In this document: positions 16,829-25,488 of the stretch, one piece after another
Layout: every line of letters begins with the position of its first letter
Numbering within the stretch: the first letter of the stretch is position 1
NCBI RefSeq assembly: GCF_004138395.1
Contig: NZ_PRLM01000001.1
Coordinates: 1-64,000, forward strand
Direction: 5' to 3'
Source of the DNA: Candidatus Nanosyncoccus alces
Lineage (GTDB): Bacteria > Patescibacteriota > Saccharimonadia > Saccharimonadales > Saccharimonadaceae
DNA length: 64,000 nucleotides
Notes under the pieces: generated by a model
Told to the model about the DNA's origin: nothing
Seen by the model: only the letters and a program-made list of their open reading frames with translations
Database searches by the model: none
Translations under genes and position numbers: made by a program

Positions 16829-18034
16829 ATGGATTCCGAAAAAGGTGGGCGATCTTCTAGTGATTTGCAGAGACAGACAGCTGCTCAGATAGCCAGAAAG
16901 AAGGTTCTGGCGGCTTATGCTGCTTCGGCCAAAAAAGCGGTGAAAGAGACGGAGAATGACGGGCATCTGAAAGATGAGCCGATTACTCCTAAGATTAACT
17001 CGGAGTCTTGGAAAAAATATCATTCGGCTTGGCAGGATTATTATCAGAAGTATTATAGTGATTACTATTCTAAGGCGGCACGAACTTATATTGAAAAGGA
17101 GCGTTTAAAAGATGCGAGAGAAAAGGCCGAAGAAGAAGAGATTTTGGGCTCTCTGACTCGGGCAAGTATGAAAAGCGATAAGAAGGCTGGGCTCTCGTTG
17201 AGACGTGATGATTCTAGTGAAGAGGGAACTACGAGTGCCGAAGATGACATAAAGAGCCGATTGCGGCAGAGGATTAGAAAAAAAGCGACCGAGAATGTTA
17301 AGAAATCGCGTCGGAAACGTCATTTGTTGCCGGTTTTGGCTGGCGTGGCGGTAGTGTTGTTGATTTTATTTTTGCAATATAATAGATTGATCTTTGCGCC
17401 AATTATGGCTTATGTGTCACCTGGTAACGCTCCGGCTTCGGAAATAGAAGCGATAGACCCGACTGTGACGCAGACGGTTTCGGCGGAACCGCGTTTGATT
17501 ATTCCGAAATTGAATATAGACGTTCCTGTGCATTTCGGTATTTCGGTGAGCGAAGTGATGTCTGCCATGAATAACGGAGTGGCGCATTATAGGATTGCGG
17601 GGGCAAGTGCGTATCCTGGAGAGATAGGAAATTTAGTGATTACGGGACATTCGGCGGGAGATGTTTATAGTTCTAATCCATACAAATATATTTTTTCGGG
17701 TTTAGAGCGGCTGGGTGATGGAGATTTGATTTATATAAATTATAATTCAGTGAGATATACATATAGGGTGATTAAAAAGGAGGTGGTGGAGCCGTCTAAT
17801 GTAGCGGCTTTGGTGGTGGACACCAATAAGCCTTTATTAACTTTGGTGACTTGTACTCCGTTAGGTACTTCTAGATATCGTCTGCTGGTGACGGCGGAAC
17901 AAATATCGCCGAGTTATGATGGTGCAGATAAGTCTGAAGATATGCCTACGGTGGATCAGAACGTGAGTGAAGATTTGCCGTCTAATGAGCCTTCCTTCTT
18001 TGAGGGCATATGGAATTGGTTAACTGGTAATTAA
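16829..18034 (+). CDS. Sortase with long cytoplasmic N-terminal region
   Basis: The 401-aa protein has about 160 charged, coiled-coil-prone residues, a membrane anchor (about 165-188), and a sortase domain. Catalytic residues are the His in TGHSAGD (about 274), the Cys in TLVTCTPLGTSRYRLLV (about 341) and the Arg in the same motif, a pattern close to class C/pilus-type sortases. Such enzymes join proteins to cell wall or to pilin subunits outside the membrane. The 160-residue cytoplasmic region is unusual, since sortases normally start with a short tail. TATAAT lies 6 nt before the ATG. No LPxTG substrate gene is seen in the window. Confidence 0.85.
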   Translation: MDSEKGGRSSSDLQRQTAAQIARKKVLAAYAASAKKAVKETENDGHLKDEPITPKINSESWKKYHSAWQDYYQKYYSDYYSKAARTYIEKERLKDAREKAEEEEILGSLTRASMKSDKKAGLSLRRDDSSEEGTTSAEDDIKSRLRQRIRKKATENVKKSRRKRHLLPVLAGVAVVLLILFLQYNRLIFAPIMAYVSPGNAPASEIEAIDPTVTQTVSAEPRLIIPKLNIDVPVHFGISVSEVMSAMNNGVAHYRIAGASAYPGEIGNLVITGHSAGDVYSSNPYKYIFSGLERLGDGDLIYINYNSVRYTYRVIKKEVVEPSNVAALVVDTNKPLLTLVTCTPLGTSRYRLLVTAEQISPSYDGADKSEDMPTVDQNVSEDLPSNEPSFFEGIWNWLTGN

Positions 18035-19443
18035 TCAGTTATGACTTCTCTAATTAATGTGTCATTGTTGAAGTAGTATAGCCACTTGTTGTTGGTGATG
18101 GCGGCGGGGAAGTAGGGGGATGCGTTATTGGCAATGACGCGATGGTTGAGCCCGTCGTAGTCATAAACTGAGAGACTGTTGTTTTCGACCGAATAAACCA
18201 TGTCGTTGTCGATCCAGCCGTAATTAGTGCTGGCAGTTTGCCATTCCGTGACGGCGAGGGCTTCCATATCGAGAGTAGCGATTTGACTGTCTAATGACAT
18301 AGTGATGAATTCGCCGTCATGACCGACTTCTATGGTGTTGGGGATAAAGCTTAGATTAAAGGTGTCGATTAATTTGAAATCTTCTTTTTGATAAAGAGAA
18401 ACTGTGGTATCTTCTAGAACGGTGATATATTTATCTTCATAGAAACGACTAAGAGTGGTTTTTGCTGGGGTGGTGGTATTTTGGAGTTTGGCGATGTTGC
18501 TGTCACCGATTTTGAAGTAACCGATATAATAATTGGGTGCATCGGATTCGGTAAGATTGGCAGCGGAAAAGACGATTTCGTTGTTGTAGTGGTCAAAATT
18601 AATAACGCTTTCGACGAGGACTGCAGACAGAGATTTGTTGGATATGTCTATTTTATGGAGGTTTCCATTTTGAATGGCGAGGAGATTATTAGAAGAATTG
18701 TCGAGGATTTGGATTTCGCTAAAATTATTTCCGAACTCCCTGGTAATATTGACGCTTTTGGCAACATTTTTGATATCTAAGAGTACCCACTCGGTGATAT
18801 TTTCTGGTGATTGAGTTTTAAAGAGGACGTGGGAGCCGTCGTAATCCCAGTGAGTGTCCAAAATTTGGCCGGTGAAAAGCCCTTTTTCGGCGTTGTCGGC
18901 AAGACTAACACTAGAGAAAAGTTGTGAAATATCGATAGCTTTTGGTTCGATATTGTCAGTGTCTAGGTTGATGTATGCCCATTCGGTGGTGTTGTTGACT
19001 AGTAGAAGTGAGTTGTGGTCGGGAGAGATGGTGGCGAGAGTAGTGCCAGGAACGTTTAATATTTCTTCGGCGGTTCTATCTAAGAGGAAAAGGCGGGGAT
19101 AGTGCAACCTGTATAGTAGTCCTTCGGAGATATTGATGGTTTTGGACCAAGAATCGTAGCCATCTTTGGTGAGAGTAATGGTGTGTTCTCCGCTAGGCAA
19201 GACTTTTGAAGTGTTGGTGCGTTGAAGCCAAGAGGAACTACCATCTATGTAGACATCGGCGCCGGTCGGGACGGAGGATATCTGAAGGAGCCCTTGACGT
19301 TCTACTTTGAAGTCGGAGTTAATCCAGTACCCAGAAACTAATAGCGCGAGGATAATAACTGTTAAGATGACGGCGACCACCATGATAGTTTCAGAAACAA
19401 TGATCTTGAAGCTTTGGCGTCGCTTGATTTTTTCTGGATTCAT
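18031..19443 (-). CDS. Membrane-anchored PEGA domain protein
   Basis: The 470-aa product has an N-terminal membrane anchor (about 18-42), a PEGA domain (about 52-108, with ISSVPTGADVYIDG and PSGEHTITLTKDGY), and a long C-terminal beta-rich region that may be a propeller. PEGA domains occur in surface proteins of Gram-positive-type and CPR bacteria and probably bind envelope polymers. It converges on the sortase gene with a 4-nt overlap of the ends. The -10 hexamer lies 8 nt before the ATG. Confidence 0.75.
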   Translation of the reverse strand: MNPEKIKRRQSFKIIVSETIMVVAVILTVIILALLVSGYWINSDFKVERQGLLQISSVPTGADVYIDGSSSWLQRTNTSKVLPSGEHTITLTKDGYDSWSKTINISEGLLYRLHYPRLFLLDRTAEEILNVPGTTLATISPDHNSLLLVNNTTEWAYINLDTDNIEPKAIDISQLFSSVSLADNAEKGLFTGQILDTHWDYDGSHVLFKTQSPENITEWVLLDIKNVAKSVNITREFGNNFSEIQILDNSSNNLLAIQNGNLHKIDISNKSLSAVLVESVINFDHYNNEIVFSAANLTESDAPNYYIGYFKIGDSNIAKLQNTTTPAKTTLSRFYEDKYITVLEDTTVSLYQKEDFKLIDTFNLSFIPNTIEVGHDGEFITMSLDSQIATLDMEALAVTEWQTASTNYGWIDNDMVYSVENNSLSVYDYDGLNHRVIANNASPYFPAAITNNKWLYYFNNDTLIREVITD

Positions 19444-19536
19444 ATGTTTGTATTATAACATAAAATGCCACAAAATTAGCTCTTGCGTTTTCGTGTTAGG
19501 GATAGTATGATGATTATAAGAATAAGCGAGGTAAAA

Positions 19537-20406
19537 ATGCAAAAATCCGATATTAATCAGCAAGCTGCTACTGTTCGTCGAAAGACACGACCATCTACCA
19601 CGCTGAATCGTAAGTATGTGAAGAGGCCAAGTAAAAGCGGCGATGTGATGGTGTCGGTAAAACGTAGTCCGCAGGTGAGACATTTTAGTTCTGCCCAGGT
19701 GACAACTAAGAAGGCACAAGATAACACGCCGGTGGCTCCAGCCAAGGCGCATCCTATGCAGGCTGCGGCTATTAGTAAGATGCAAAAAAGAACAGCTTCT
19801 ATGCCGGTTAGCAGAATGACAGCGAAAGAACTTAAGGATCAGGCTATTAAAAAGGCTTTGGCTGACGCATCGCGGTCTATGAATGAGAAGAAGATGGCTG
19901 AGGAAGTGAGAAAATCAGAGAAAGAGAAGTCGACAAGGATGCATTTTGGGCTTGGTAGAATAGTTTTGGCTTTGTCGTGTGCAGCAGCAGCGGTTTTTGC
20001 GATTGTTTATTTTGTGAATTTGAATATGCCAGATATTTCTATAAGGGTGGCGGCAATACAAACGGGCATCGAAGCTTCATATCCTAGTTACGTGCCAAGG
20101 GATTTTAGTTTGTCGAATATTGCATCGGAGGACGGAAAGGTCACTTTGAGTTTTAAGAGCAACGAGACTGGTGATGAGTTTTTGCTGATTGAAGAGCAAT
20201 CATCCTGGGATTCTAATGCTCTACTTGCTAATTTTGTAAAAGATGAATATGGTGAAAATTATTCAATCGTGCGAGAGCAGGGGCTGACAATATATATGGG
20301 TGAGGACGGTGCTGCTTGGGTGAACGGTGGAATGGTCTATAAATTGAATGCTGCTACTGGTTTGCTTACAAAGAAGCAAATTTGTTCGATTGCTGTGTCG
20401 CTGTAG
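19537..20406 (+). CDS. Single-pass membrane protein with DUF4367-like domain
   Basis: The 289-aa product has a basic cytoplasmic part of about 145 residues (Lys/Arg/Ser/Thr-rich), a membrane segment (about 150-172, IVLALSCAAAAVFAIVYFV), and an extracytoplasmic domain whose pattern (SYVPRDFSL, FLLIEEQSSWDS, GLTIYMGEDGAAWVNGGMVY) resembles DUF4367, found in anti-sigma-like and envelope proteins. I chose ATG 19537 because GAGGT precedes it; the frame remains open 54 nt further upstream. Function unknown. Confidence 0.65.
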   Translation: MQKSDINQQAATVRRKTRPSTTLNRKYVKRPSKSGDVMVSVKRSPQVRHFSSAQVTTKKAQDNTPVAPAKAHPMQAAAISKMQKRTASMPVSRMTAKELKDQAIKKALADASRSMNEKKMAEEVRKSEKEKSTRMHFGLGRIVLALSCAAAAVFAIVYFVNLNMPDISIRVAAIQTGIEASYPSYVPRDFSLSNIASEDGKVTLSFKSNETGDEFLLIEEQSSWDSNALLANFVKDEYGENYSIVREQGLTIYMGEDGAAWVNGGMVYKLNAATGLLTKKQICSIAVSL

Positions 20407-20417
20407 GGCTCTGACTT

Positions 20418-21860
20418 TTATATTGAGCGAGCTACCGTGTTGAGGCGGGCGAGGGTTGTTTCGCGTCCTAATACTTCCATGGTGAGGTTGAGTGCTGGGC
20501 TAAACGGGGCAAAACTGATAGCTATACGGATGAGGCCAAAAAGTTCGGCGGGTTTCTTGTCAGTTTCAACCAGGAGCTCGTTAAGAGAGTTTTGTACGTT
20601 GTCTGCATCCCAAGCTTTAGTGTTAGTGAGTTTTGTGATGGTTTGTTTGAGTAAAGTTTCGAGTTCGGATTCGGAGAATTTTTTGAGAAATTTATTTTTA
20701 GTTAATAGGTCTAGGTCAATGGTTGGATCTTCGAAGAAATAGCTAGTCATGTTGCGAAGATCGGAAAGAGTTTTGAGACGATCGTAAATGATAGATAGGA
20801 CTTTGATTTTATAGTCGTCAGGATAGTTTTCGGCGCTTTGTGGCCAGAAATTTTGGGTGCGTGGGTATAGGTTCTCGACGCCTTGTTCATCGAAGATTTT
20901 GCGAATCCATTGACCATTGAGCCAGATTAGCTTAGTTTCATCGTAGCGTGCGCCTGAAGTCTGGATGCGCTCCAAAGAGAAATTCTGGATAAGTTCGTCT
21001 TTAGTGTAAATTTCTTGTTCGGTGCCATCGTTCCAACCAAGACAAGCGAGGTAGTTTAGCATAGCTTCTGGCAGGATACCATCGTCGCGATACTCAGTGA
21101 CGGATTTAGCTCCGTCGCGTTTCCCAAGTTTTTTGTTACCTTGCGAGGCGAGGATGTGAGGCAGAGAAACCAGCTTCGGACGTTTTAGGCCCAGAGCTTC
21201 ATAGATCGCTAGGTAGTTTGGTGTACTTGAGAGGTATTCGACACCGCGCATTACGTGCGTGACGCCCATTTCGGCATCGTCTACGATATGTGCAAAGTTA
21301 TAGGTAGGGTAACCATCTTTTTTGATTAGGATAATGTCATCTAGAACTTCGGGACCGGCGTGCATATCACCCATGACTTCGTCGTGCCAAGAATAGTTTT
21401 TGGGTTCAGTTTTGAAGCGAAGTGGGATGCCGGGTTGCCATTCTGGGACATCTGTAGGGCGGAAGTTCCGGTAGAGGAAGGGAATTTTTGCTTGATTACA
21501 TTGTTCGCGGTATTCGGCGATTTTTTCTGGAGGGGTAGGGTCGGCGTAGGCACGGCCGGATTTTATTAATTTGTTGGCCCAGTCGTGATAGATTTTTTGA
21601 CGTTCGCTTTGGAAGTATGGGCTGTGGGGGCCTTCTACAATTGGGCCTTCATCCCAGTTGAGACCAAGCCATTCGAGGGTATTTTCGATGAGTTCGGTGG
21701 CGCCTTCAACATAACGTGCGCGGTCGGTGTCTTCAATGCGTAAGATGAGAGACCCGTTTGATTGGCGGGCTAAAAGATAGGGATAGATTGCCGAGCGGAC
21801 GTTGCCAATGTGAATATAGCCGGTAGGGCTGGGAGCAAATCTAGTAATTGCTTTTTCCAT
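20418..21860 (-). CDS. gltX: Glutamyl-tRNA synthetase
   Basis: This class I synthetase of 480 aa charges tRNA-Glu. The HIGH-type motif is in RFAPSPTGYIHIGNVRSA and the KMSKS-type motif is KKLGKRDGA, with Gly replacing the usual Ser (KLSKR). The C-terminal anticodon-binding helical domain is complete. No Glu/Gln discrimination can be read here; if gatCAB exists elsewhere it may be non-discriminating. Its -10 (21873-21868) lies 7 nt before the ATG. Two tRNA-Glu genes (CUC and UUC) are in the window. Confidence 0.95.
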   Translation of the reverse strand: MEKAITRFAPSPTGYIHIGNVRSAIYPYLLARQSNGSLILRIEDTDRARYVEGATELIENTLEWLGLNWDEGPIVEGPHSPYFQSERQKIYHDWANKLIKSGRAYADPTPPEKIAEYREQCNQAKIPFLYRNFRPTDVPEWQPGIPLRFKTEPKNYSWHDEVMGDMHAGPEVLDDIILIKKDGYPTYNFAHIVDDAEMGVTHVMRGVEYLSSTPNYLAIYEALGLKRPKLVSLPHILASQGNKKLGKRDGAKSVTEYRDDGILPEAMLNYLACLGWNDGTEQEIYTKDELIQNFSLERIQTSGARYDETKLIWLNGQWIRKIFDEQGVENLYPRTQNFWPQSAENYPDDYKIKVLSIIYDRLKTLSDLRNMTSYFFEDPTIDLDLLTKNKFLKKFSESELETLLKQTITKLTNTKAWDADNVQNSLNELLVETDKKPAELFGLIRIAISFAPFSPALNLTMEVLGRETTLARLNTVARSI

Positions 21861-21983
21861 AAGACATATTATAACATATTATTGAATTGATGGAACTTGG
21901 CAGGATGGTCGCTGGTATTTATATTGTGACAAAACTAAAAAAGAATTGTGCTAAAATAAGTATAAGTAATATCAGGAGTTAAT

Positions 21984-23162
21984 ATGACGCCAGAAAAACA
22001 ACCTATAGATAAGAAAAGTTTGATTTTCTTGATTAGTGGCATAGTTGGAGTGGTAGCTGGGATTGGGTGTTTGCTGGTTGGGATTTTTGGCGTAAAGATA
22101 GTTGGGGCGGATGTAGTTTTTCCGCAGGTCGGTGAGGTAGAAAATAGGGAGGTTAGTTATAGTGATTTGACTGGGGAGCCATTGGCAGATGCGGCGGCAA
22201 AAACAGCTCCAGTGTATTGTATACAGACCCCCAATGGTACAGATGGTGCGCGGCCGCAGGCTGGGTTGAATGAGGCTGGCGTGGTATTTGAAGCAATTGC
22301 TGAGGCGGGTATTACGCGGTTTGCAGCGATTTATCAAAATCCGAGTTCAGCAGTGATTGGCCCGATTCGATCGCTTCGTATTTATTATCTTGAGTGGGAT
22401 ACGCCGTTTGATTGTACGATTGTGCATGCTGGGGGATCAGGGGATGCATTGGCGGCAGTGGCGGCGGGGGGATATAAAGATTTGTCGGAGGACTATTCTT
22501 ATATGTATCGTGGAACTTATGGTTCTAGATTGTGGAACAATCTGTTCACGACCGCGGCTTATTTGAAACAGTTTAGTGATGATCATGGATACAATACTTC
22601 AGACGTACAAGGGTTTGCGCGGATGACACCAGAGGAATCGGCAAAGTCTAGAGTGGATGCCTTAGCGGCGGAAGTCTTGGATATCGTGAAGGCTACTAAT
22701 GTAGACACATCGGAAATGGTGGATGGCGTAAATAATATTGCTTTGAATTTTGGGGGTTGGGCGAATTTTAATGTTCGTTACGCTTATAATGCAGAGACTA
22801 ATACTTATTTTAGGAGTTATGAATCTGGCGTACCGCACGAGGTGTATGCGTGTGACGCTATAGATTTAGGAGAAAAAAATCCGGAGGACGTATGTAGCTT
22901 AACACAAATTAACCCTTCGGTGGTCGTAGCAATGGTAGTGCAAGAGAGTAAAGCGTCAGACAATTATCATGAGGCGATTTCTACGATTGGTACGGGAGAT
23001 GCGTATATTTTTCAGAATGGCGTAGCGATTAAAGGTTCGTGGGCTAAAGGTGCTAAGGACGAGCAAATTAAGTTTTTCGATGAAAATGGTGAGGAAATGG
23101 CTTTAGCTCCGGGGCAGACTTTTGTTTCGGCGGTGCCAGCGTATGGCAGTGTTGAATATTAG
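21984..23162 (+). CDS. DUF3048 (YerB-like) membrane-anchored protein
   Basis: The 392-aa product has an N-terminal membrane anchor (about 12-40) followed by the DUF3048 domain: PVYCIQTPNGTDGARPQAGLNEAGVVFEA, ITRFAAIYQ and GPIRSLRIYYLEW are the family's conserved stretches (the first given in part). The C-terminal region carries the second half of the domain (VVAMVVQES, YIFQNG). YerB-type proteins lie outside the membrane; their role is unknown. AGGAG precedes the ATG. It is followed by tRNA-Glu 27 nt downstream. Confidence 0.85.
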   Translation: MTPEKQPIDKKSLIFLISGIVGVVAGIGCLLVGIFGVKIVGADVVFPQVGEVENREVSYSDLTGEPLADAAAKTAPVYCIQTPNGTDGARPQAGLNEAGVVFEAIAEAGITRFAAIYQNPSSAVIGPIRSLRIYYLEWDTPFDCTIVHAGGSGDALAAVAAGGYKDLSEDYSYMYRGTYGSRLWNNLFTTAAYLKQFSDDHGYNTSDVQGFARMTPEESAKSRVDALAAEVLDIVKATNVDTSEMVDGVNNIALNFGGWANFNVRYAYNAETNTYFRSYESGVPHEVYACDAIDLGEKNPEDVCSLTQINPSVVVAMVVQESKASDNYHEAISTIGTGDAYIFQNGVAIKGSWAKGAKDEQIKFFDENGEEMALAPGQTFVSAVPAYGSVEY

Positions 23163-23189
23163 GTGAGTTTGTGTTAAAATAGTGATAGT

Positions 23190-23266
23190 GGCTCCTTCGT
23201 CTAGTGGTCCAGGACGTCTGGTTCTCATCCAGAAAATCGCGGGTTCGACTCCCGCAGGAGTCACCA
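23190..23266 (+). tRNA. tRNA-Glu (anticodon CUC)
   Basis: The acceptor GGCTCCT pairs with AGGAGTC (one G-U pair), the anticodon loop TTCTCAT reads CUC, the T arm is GCGGG-TTCGACT-CCCGC, and CCA is encoded. The last 21 nt are duplicated at 23311-23331. Confidence 0.95.
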
Positions 23267-23289
23267 TTTTTTTGGAGAAATATAGGTTA

Positions 23290-23331
23290 GCGGAAGTCGG
23301 ACCTTCGGTGCGACTCCCGCAGGAGTCACCA
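23290..23331 (+). repeat. Partial tRNA-Glu tail copy within a palindrome
   Basis: CGACTCCCGCAGGAGTCACCA (23311-23331) repeats the 3' end of the neighbouring tRNA exactly (23246-23266; given here as 21 nt in two parts: T loop through CCA). Immediately before it, GCGG-AGTCG-ACC-TTC-GGT-CGACT-CCGC (23290-23320, three single mismatches omitted) is a hairpin. The minus-strand text CACCGAAGGTCCGAC resembles the CCGAACGGTCCCGAG core of the palindromic elements in uvrD, ligA and pgi. Confidence 0.75.
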
Positions 23332-23356
23332 CATTGACATTTTAGCGTAAATGTGG

Positions 23357-23443
23357 TATAATGAGAATATGGTGCCCCAGTTGGGGATTTTTTGTGTCGA
23401 AAAAATGGATAAGAAAAACCCACCGAACAGATTCGGTGGGTGA
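23357..23443 (+). other. Possible leaderless small ORF (24 codons) after a TATAAT
   Basis: TGGTATAAT (23354-23362) lies 6 nt before an ATG at 23369, the same geometry as at verified genes here. The frame encodes 24 residues (MVPQLGIFCVEKMDKKNPPN...) and ends at TGA 23441-23443, within a terminator hairpin of the opposite strand. A small CCCC-AGTT-GGGG hairpin followed by TTTTTT overlaps its start, so the promoter may instead make a very short RNA. It may be a pseudo-promoter. Confidence 0.3.
23414..23441 (-). terminator. Terminator of the orphan gene at 23448-23999
   Basis: On the minus strand ACCCACCGAA / TTCGGTGGGT forms a 10-bp stem with a 4-nt loop followed by a T-run. It begins 6 nt after the stop codon. 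Confidence 0.85.
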
Positions 23444-23447
23444 TGAA

Positions 23448-23999
23448 TTAGTGTTTGTACGGGCGACTGTAGCTGAAGGGTTTGGTGGAAACTTGAAAGA
23501 CGTGGCCGTCGTAGTTTTCGGTGGCTTTAACGTAGGTCGCTGCAACCAGTTCGGCTAAGACTCTGCCCATGTCCGCGGCAGGAGCATTTTTGCATATAGC
23601 ATATACGGCGAGCGTACCGGATTCTTCTTTTTGGTACGGCAGACTGTGCCCACTGTCTTTTGTCGGATATTTGTAATTATAAGGTAAGATTAGGGCGGAT
23701 TTTTCTTTGATGGCTAGTGTCGCGATTTGGTCGCTGTCTTCGTTCGCCATGCCCTGACCGATATCGAGACGGAAAGCAATTTCTATATTGCCAGGGCCGT
23801 AGTCTCGTTCGACGATGATACGAAAATCATATTGGTTTTGGAATTCGTATCTTAACGATCTTTCTGATTCGCCTTTAATTTCGGTTTGACTAGGACTGAT
23901 GCGCTTTGCGATGGCTTTTTCGATATTGCCAGCTATAGCTGCATCATGTTCGTGGGTGAAATAATGACGATATTCTTCCGGGCATCCTTTTACGTACAT
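23448..23999 (-). CDS. Small protein of unknown function
   Basis: This 183-aa soluble protein is not recognised. No signal peptide or membrane segment is seen; composition is balanced with many Glu/Lys and Tyr. ATG 23999 is supported by AAAGGAGG 7 nt upstream. It has its own terminator and a long leader with repeated GAACTAAG sequences (24021-24056). The ribosome binding site context ACAAAGGAGGTT is identical to that of the orphan gene at 732-1112. Confidence 0.65.
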   Translation of the reverse strand: MYVKGCPEEYRHYFTHEHDAAIAGNIEKAIAKRISPSQTEIKGESERSLRYEFQNQYDFRIIVERDYGPGNIEIAFRLDIGQGMANEDSDQIATLAIKEKSALILPYNYKYPTKDSGHSLPYQKEESGTLAVYAICKNAPAADMGRVLAELVAATYVKATENYDGHVFQVSTKPFSYSRPYKH

Positions 24000-24020
24000 A
24001 GTTTAACCTCCTTTGTACCC

Positions 24021-24056
24021 GAACTAAGTTTAAAAAGTTCCTAAGAACTAAGCTTA
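24021..24056 (-). promoter_or_regulatory. Direct repeats in the leader of the orphan gene
   Basis: GAACTAAGTTTA (24021-24032) and GAACTAAGCTTA (24045-24056) are repeated 24 nt apart in the 5' leader. A related TAAACTTAGAAC lies near 24091. A TGATATAAT -10 for the orphan gene lies upstream on the minus strand (about 24075-24067). They may bind a regulator, or pair in RNA through GTTC-CTAA-GAAC (24037-24048). Confidence 0.4.
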
Positions 24057-24147
24057 CATTATAAATTATATCATATTTTCTGAATAAGTAAACTTAGAAC
24101 TCTTAGAGCTGTTTGCTTTTTATGCTAAAATCTGCTATAATTTAGAT

Positions 24148-25488
24148 ATGAAAAAGTTGCCGATTATAGCGTTAATAGGACAGACGAATGCTGGGAAATC
24201 TAGCATTCTTAATCGTATGGCGCGCAAAAATATTGCGATTGTGGCGCGCGAAGAGGGTACAACACGTGATAACGTGATGGCGACAATAGACGATAGTTTT
24301 ATATTGGTGGATACAGCGGGACTGAAAGACCCGAATGATGATTTCGAGGCTTCGATTCAGGATCAGATTGCGGACGCTATAGATGTAGCGGATGTGATAT
24401 TGGTGACGCTGGACTCGGCAAGATATTTCGACCATCGTGACGCAAAGATTGCGAAAGATGCGCTGCGTTCTGGGAAGCCGGTCTACTTGGTGCTGAACAA
24501 GTGCGATCTTGGGGATTCTTTGCCAATAACAGAATTTCGGGCGCTAGGTGTTGCACCGGAAAATATTTTCTATGTGTCAGCGACGACTGGGCAGGGGATT
24601 AGTAAACTAAAAGATGCTTTGCCAAAGGGCAAAATTTCGCAGAAAGATGATGTATTGAAGATTGCGTTCATTGGTAGGCCGAACGTGGGGAAGTCGAGCC
24701 TGTTTAACTCATTAGCGAAAAAGCAGCAGGCGATAGTATCGAGTCTACAAGGAACGACGCGGGATGTAAACCGGGTGACAGTAAAATACAAAGGGCGGGA
24801 TCTTGAGATTTTGGATACTGCTGGTCTTCGCAAGCCGGGGAAACGTGAAGTTGGCATAGAAAAGTTTTCGGCGATTCGGACTTTGGCAGCGATTGAGGAA
24901 GCTGACGTTTGTGCATTGCTTATCGATTCCACTGAGCCTCATTCCAAGTTAGATCAATCCTTGGCTGGTCAGATTGTAGAGGCTGGTAAAGGCATCATTA
25001 TGGTAGTGACGAAATCGGATTTGTTGGATGAGGCTACGCCTACGAATTATTTTGGTGAGGAAAATGTAGGGAATCGTACAGCAGCTGATTTTTTGATAGA
25101 TAGTTTGGAGAAGGATTTTGATTTTTTGCCGTATGCGCCGGTGCTGATTACGAGTTCGGAGACGGGGGAAAATGTAACTCGGTTATTTGAGCTGACTTTG
25201 GAAATAGACAAAAATCGCCATACGGAAATTAAAACTTCGGATCTCAACAAGATTTTGAATGAGGCAATAGTGTTGCATCCGCCGGCGGGACTAAAGAATA
25301 CGCGGCCAAAGCCGAAATATATCGTACAGACGGACGTTTGCCCGCCGTGGTTCGTGGTGCATGGACGTGAGCTAGGGCTTTTGCACTGGTCGTGGAAGAG
25401 GTTTTTGGAGCGGAAGATTCGTGAAAAATATCCGTTTGTGGGAACTCCAATAATGTTTTCGTATCGTAGTGATAAGGGGAAAGAATAA
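24148..25488 (+). CDS. der: GTPase Der (EngA), ribosome assembly
   Basis: Der is a tandem GTPase needed for 50S assembly. The 446-aa protein has two G domains and a C-terminal KH-like domain. First domain: GQTNAGKS (residue 11), DTAGL, NKCD. Second domain: GRPNVGKS (about 175), DTAGLRKPGK, TKSD. The first P-loop reads QTNA instead of the usual RPNV. TATAAT lies 6 nt before the ATG and there is no Shine-Dalgarno. Its TAA shares a base with the pth start codon. Confidence 0.95.
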   Translation: MKKLPIIALIGQTNAGKSSILNRMARKNIAIVAREEGTTRDNVMATIDDSFILVDTAGLKDPNDDFEASIQDQIADAIDVADVILVTLDSARYFDHRDAKIAKDALRSGKPVYLVLNKCDLGDSLPITEFRALGVAPENIFYVSATTGQGISKLKDALPKGKISQKDDVLKIAFIGRPNVGKSSLFNSLAKKQQAIVSSLQGTTRDVNRVTVKYKGRDLEILDTAGLRKPGKREVGIEKFSAIRTLAAIEEADVCALLIDSTEPHSKLDQSLAGQIVEAGKGIIMVVTKSDLLDEATPTNYFGEENVGNRTAADFLIDSLEKDFDFLPYAPVLITSSETGENVTRLFELTLEIDKNRHTEIKTSDLNKILNEAIVLHPPAGLKNTRPKPKYIVQTDVCPPWFVVHGRELGLLHWSWKRFLERKIREKYPFVGTPIMFSYRSDKGKE

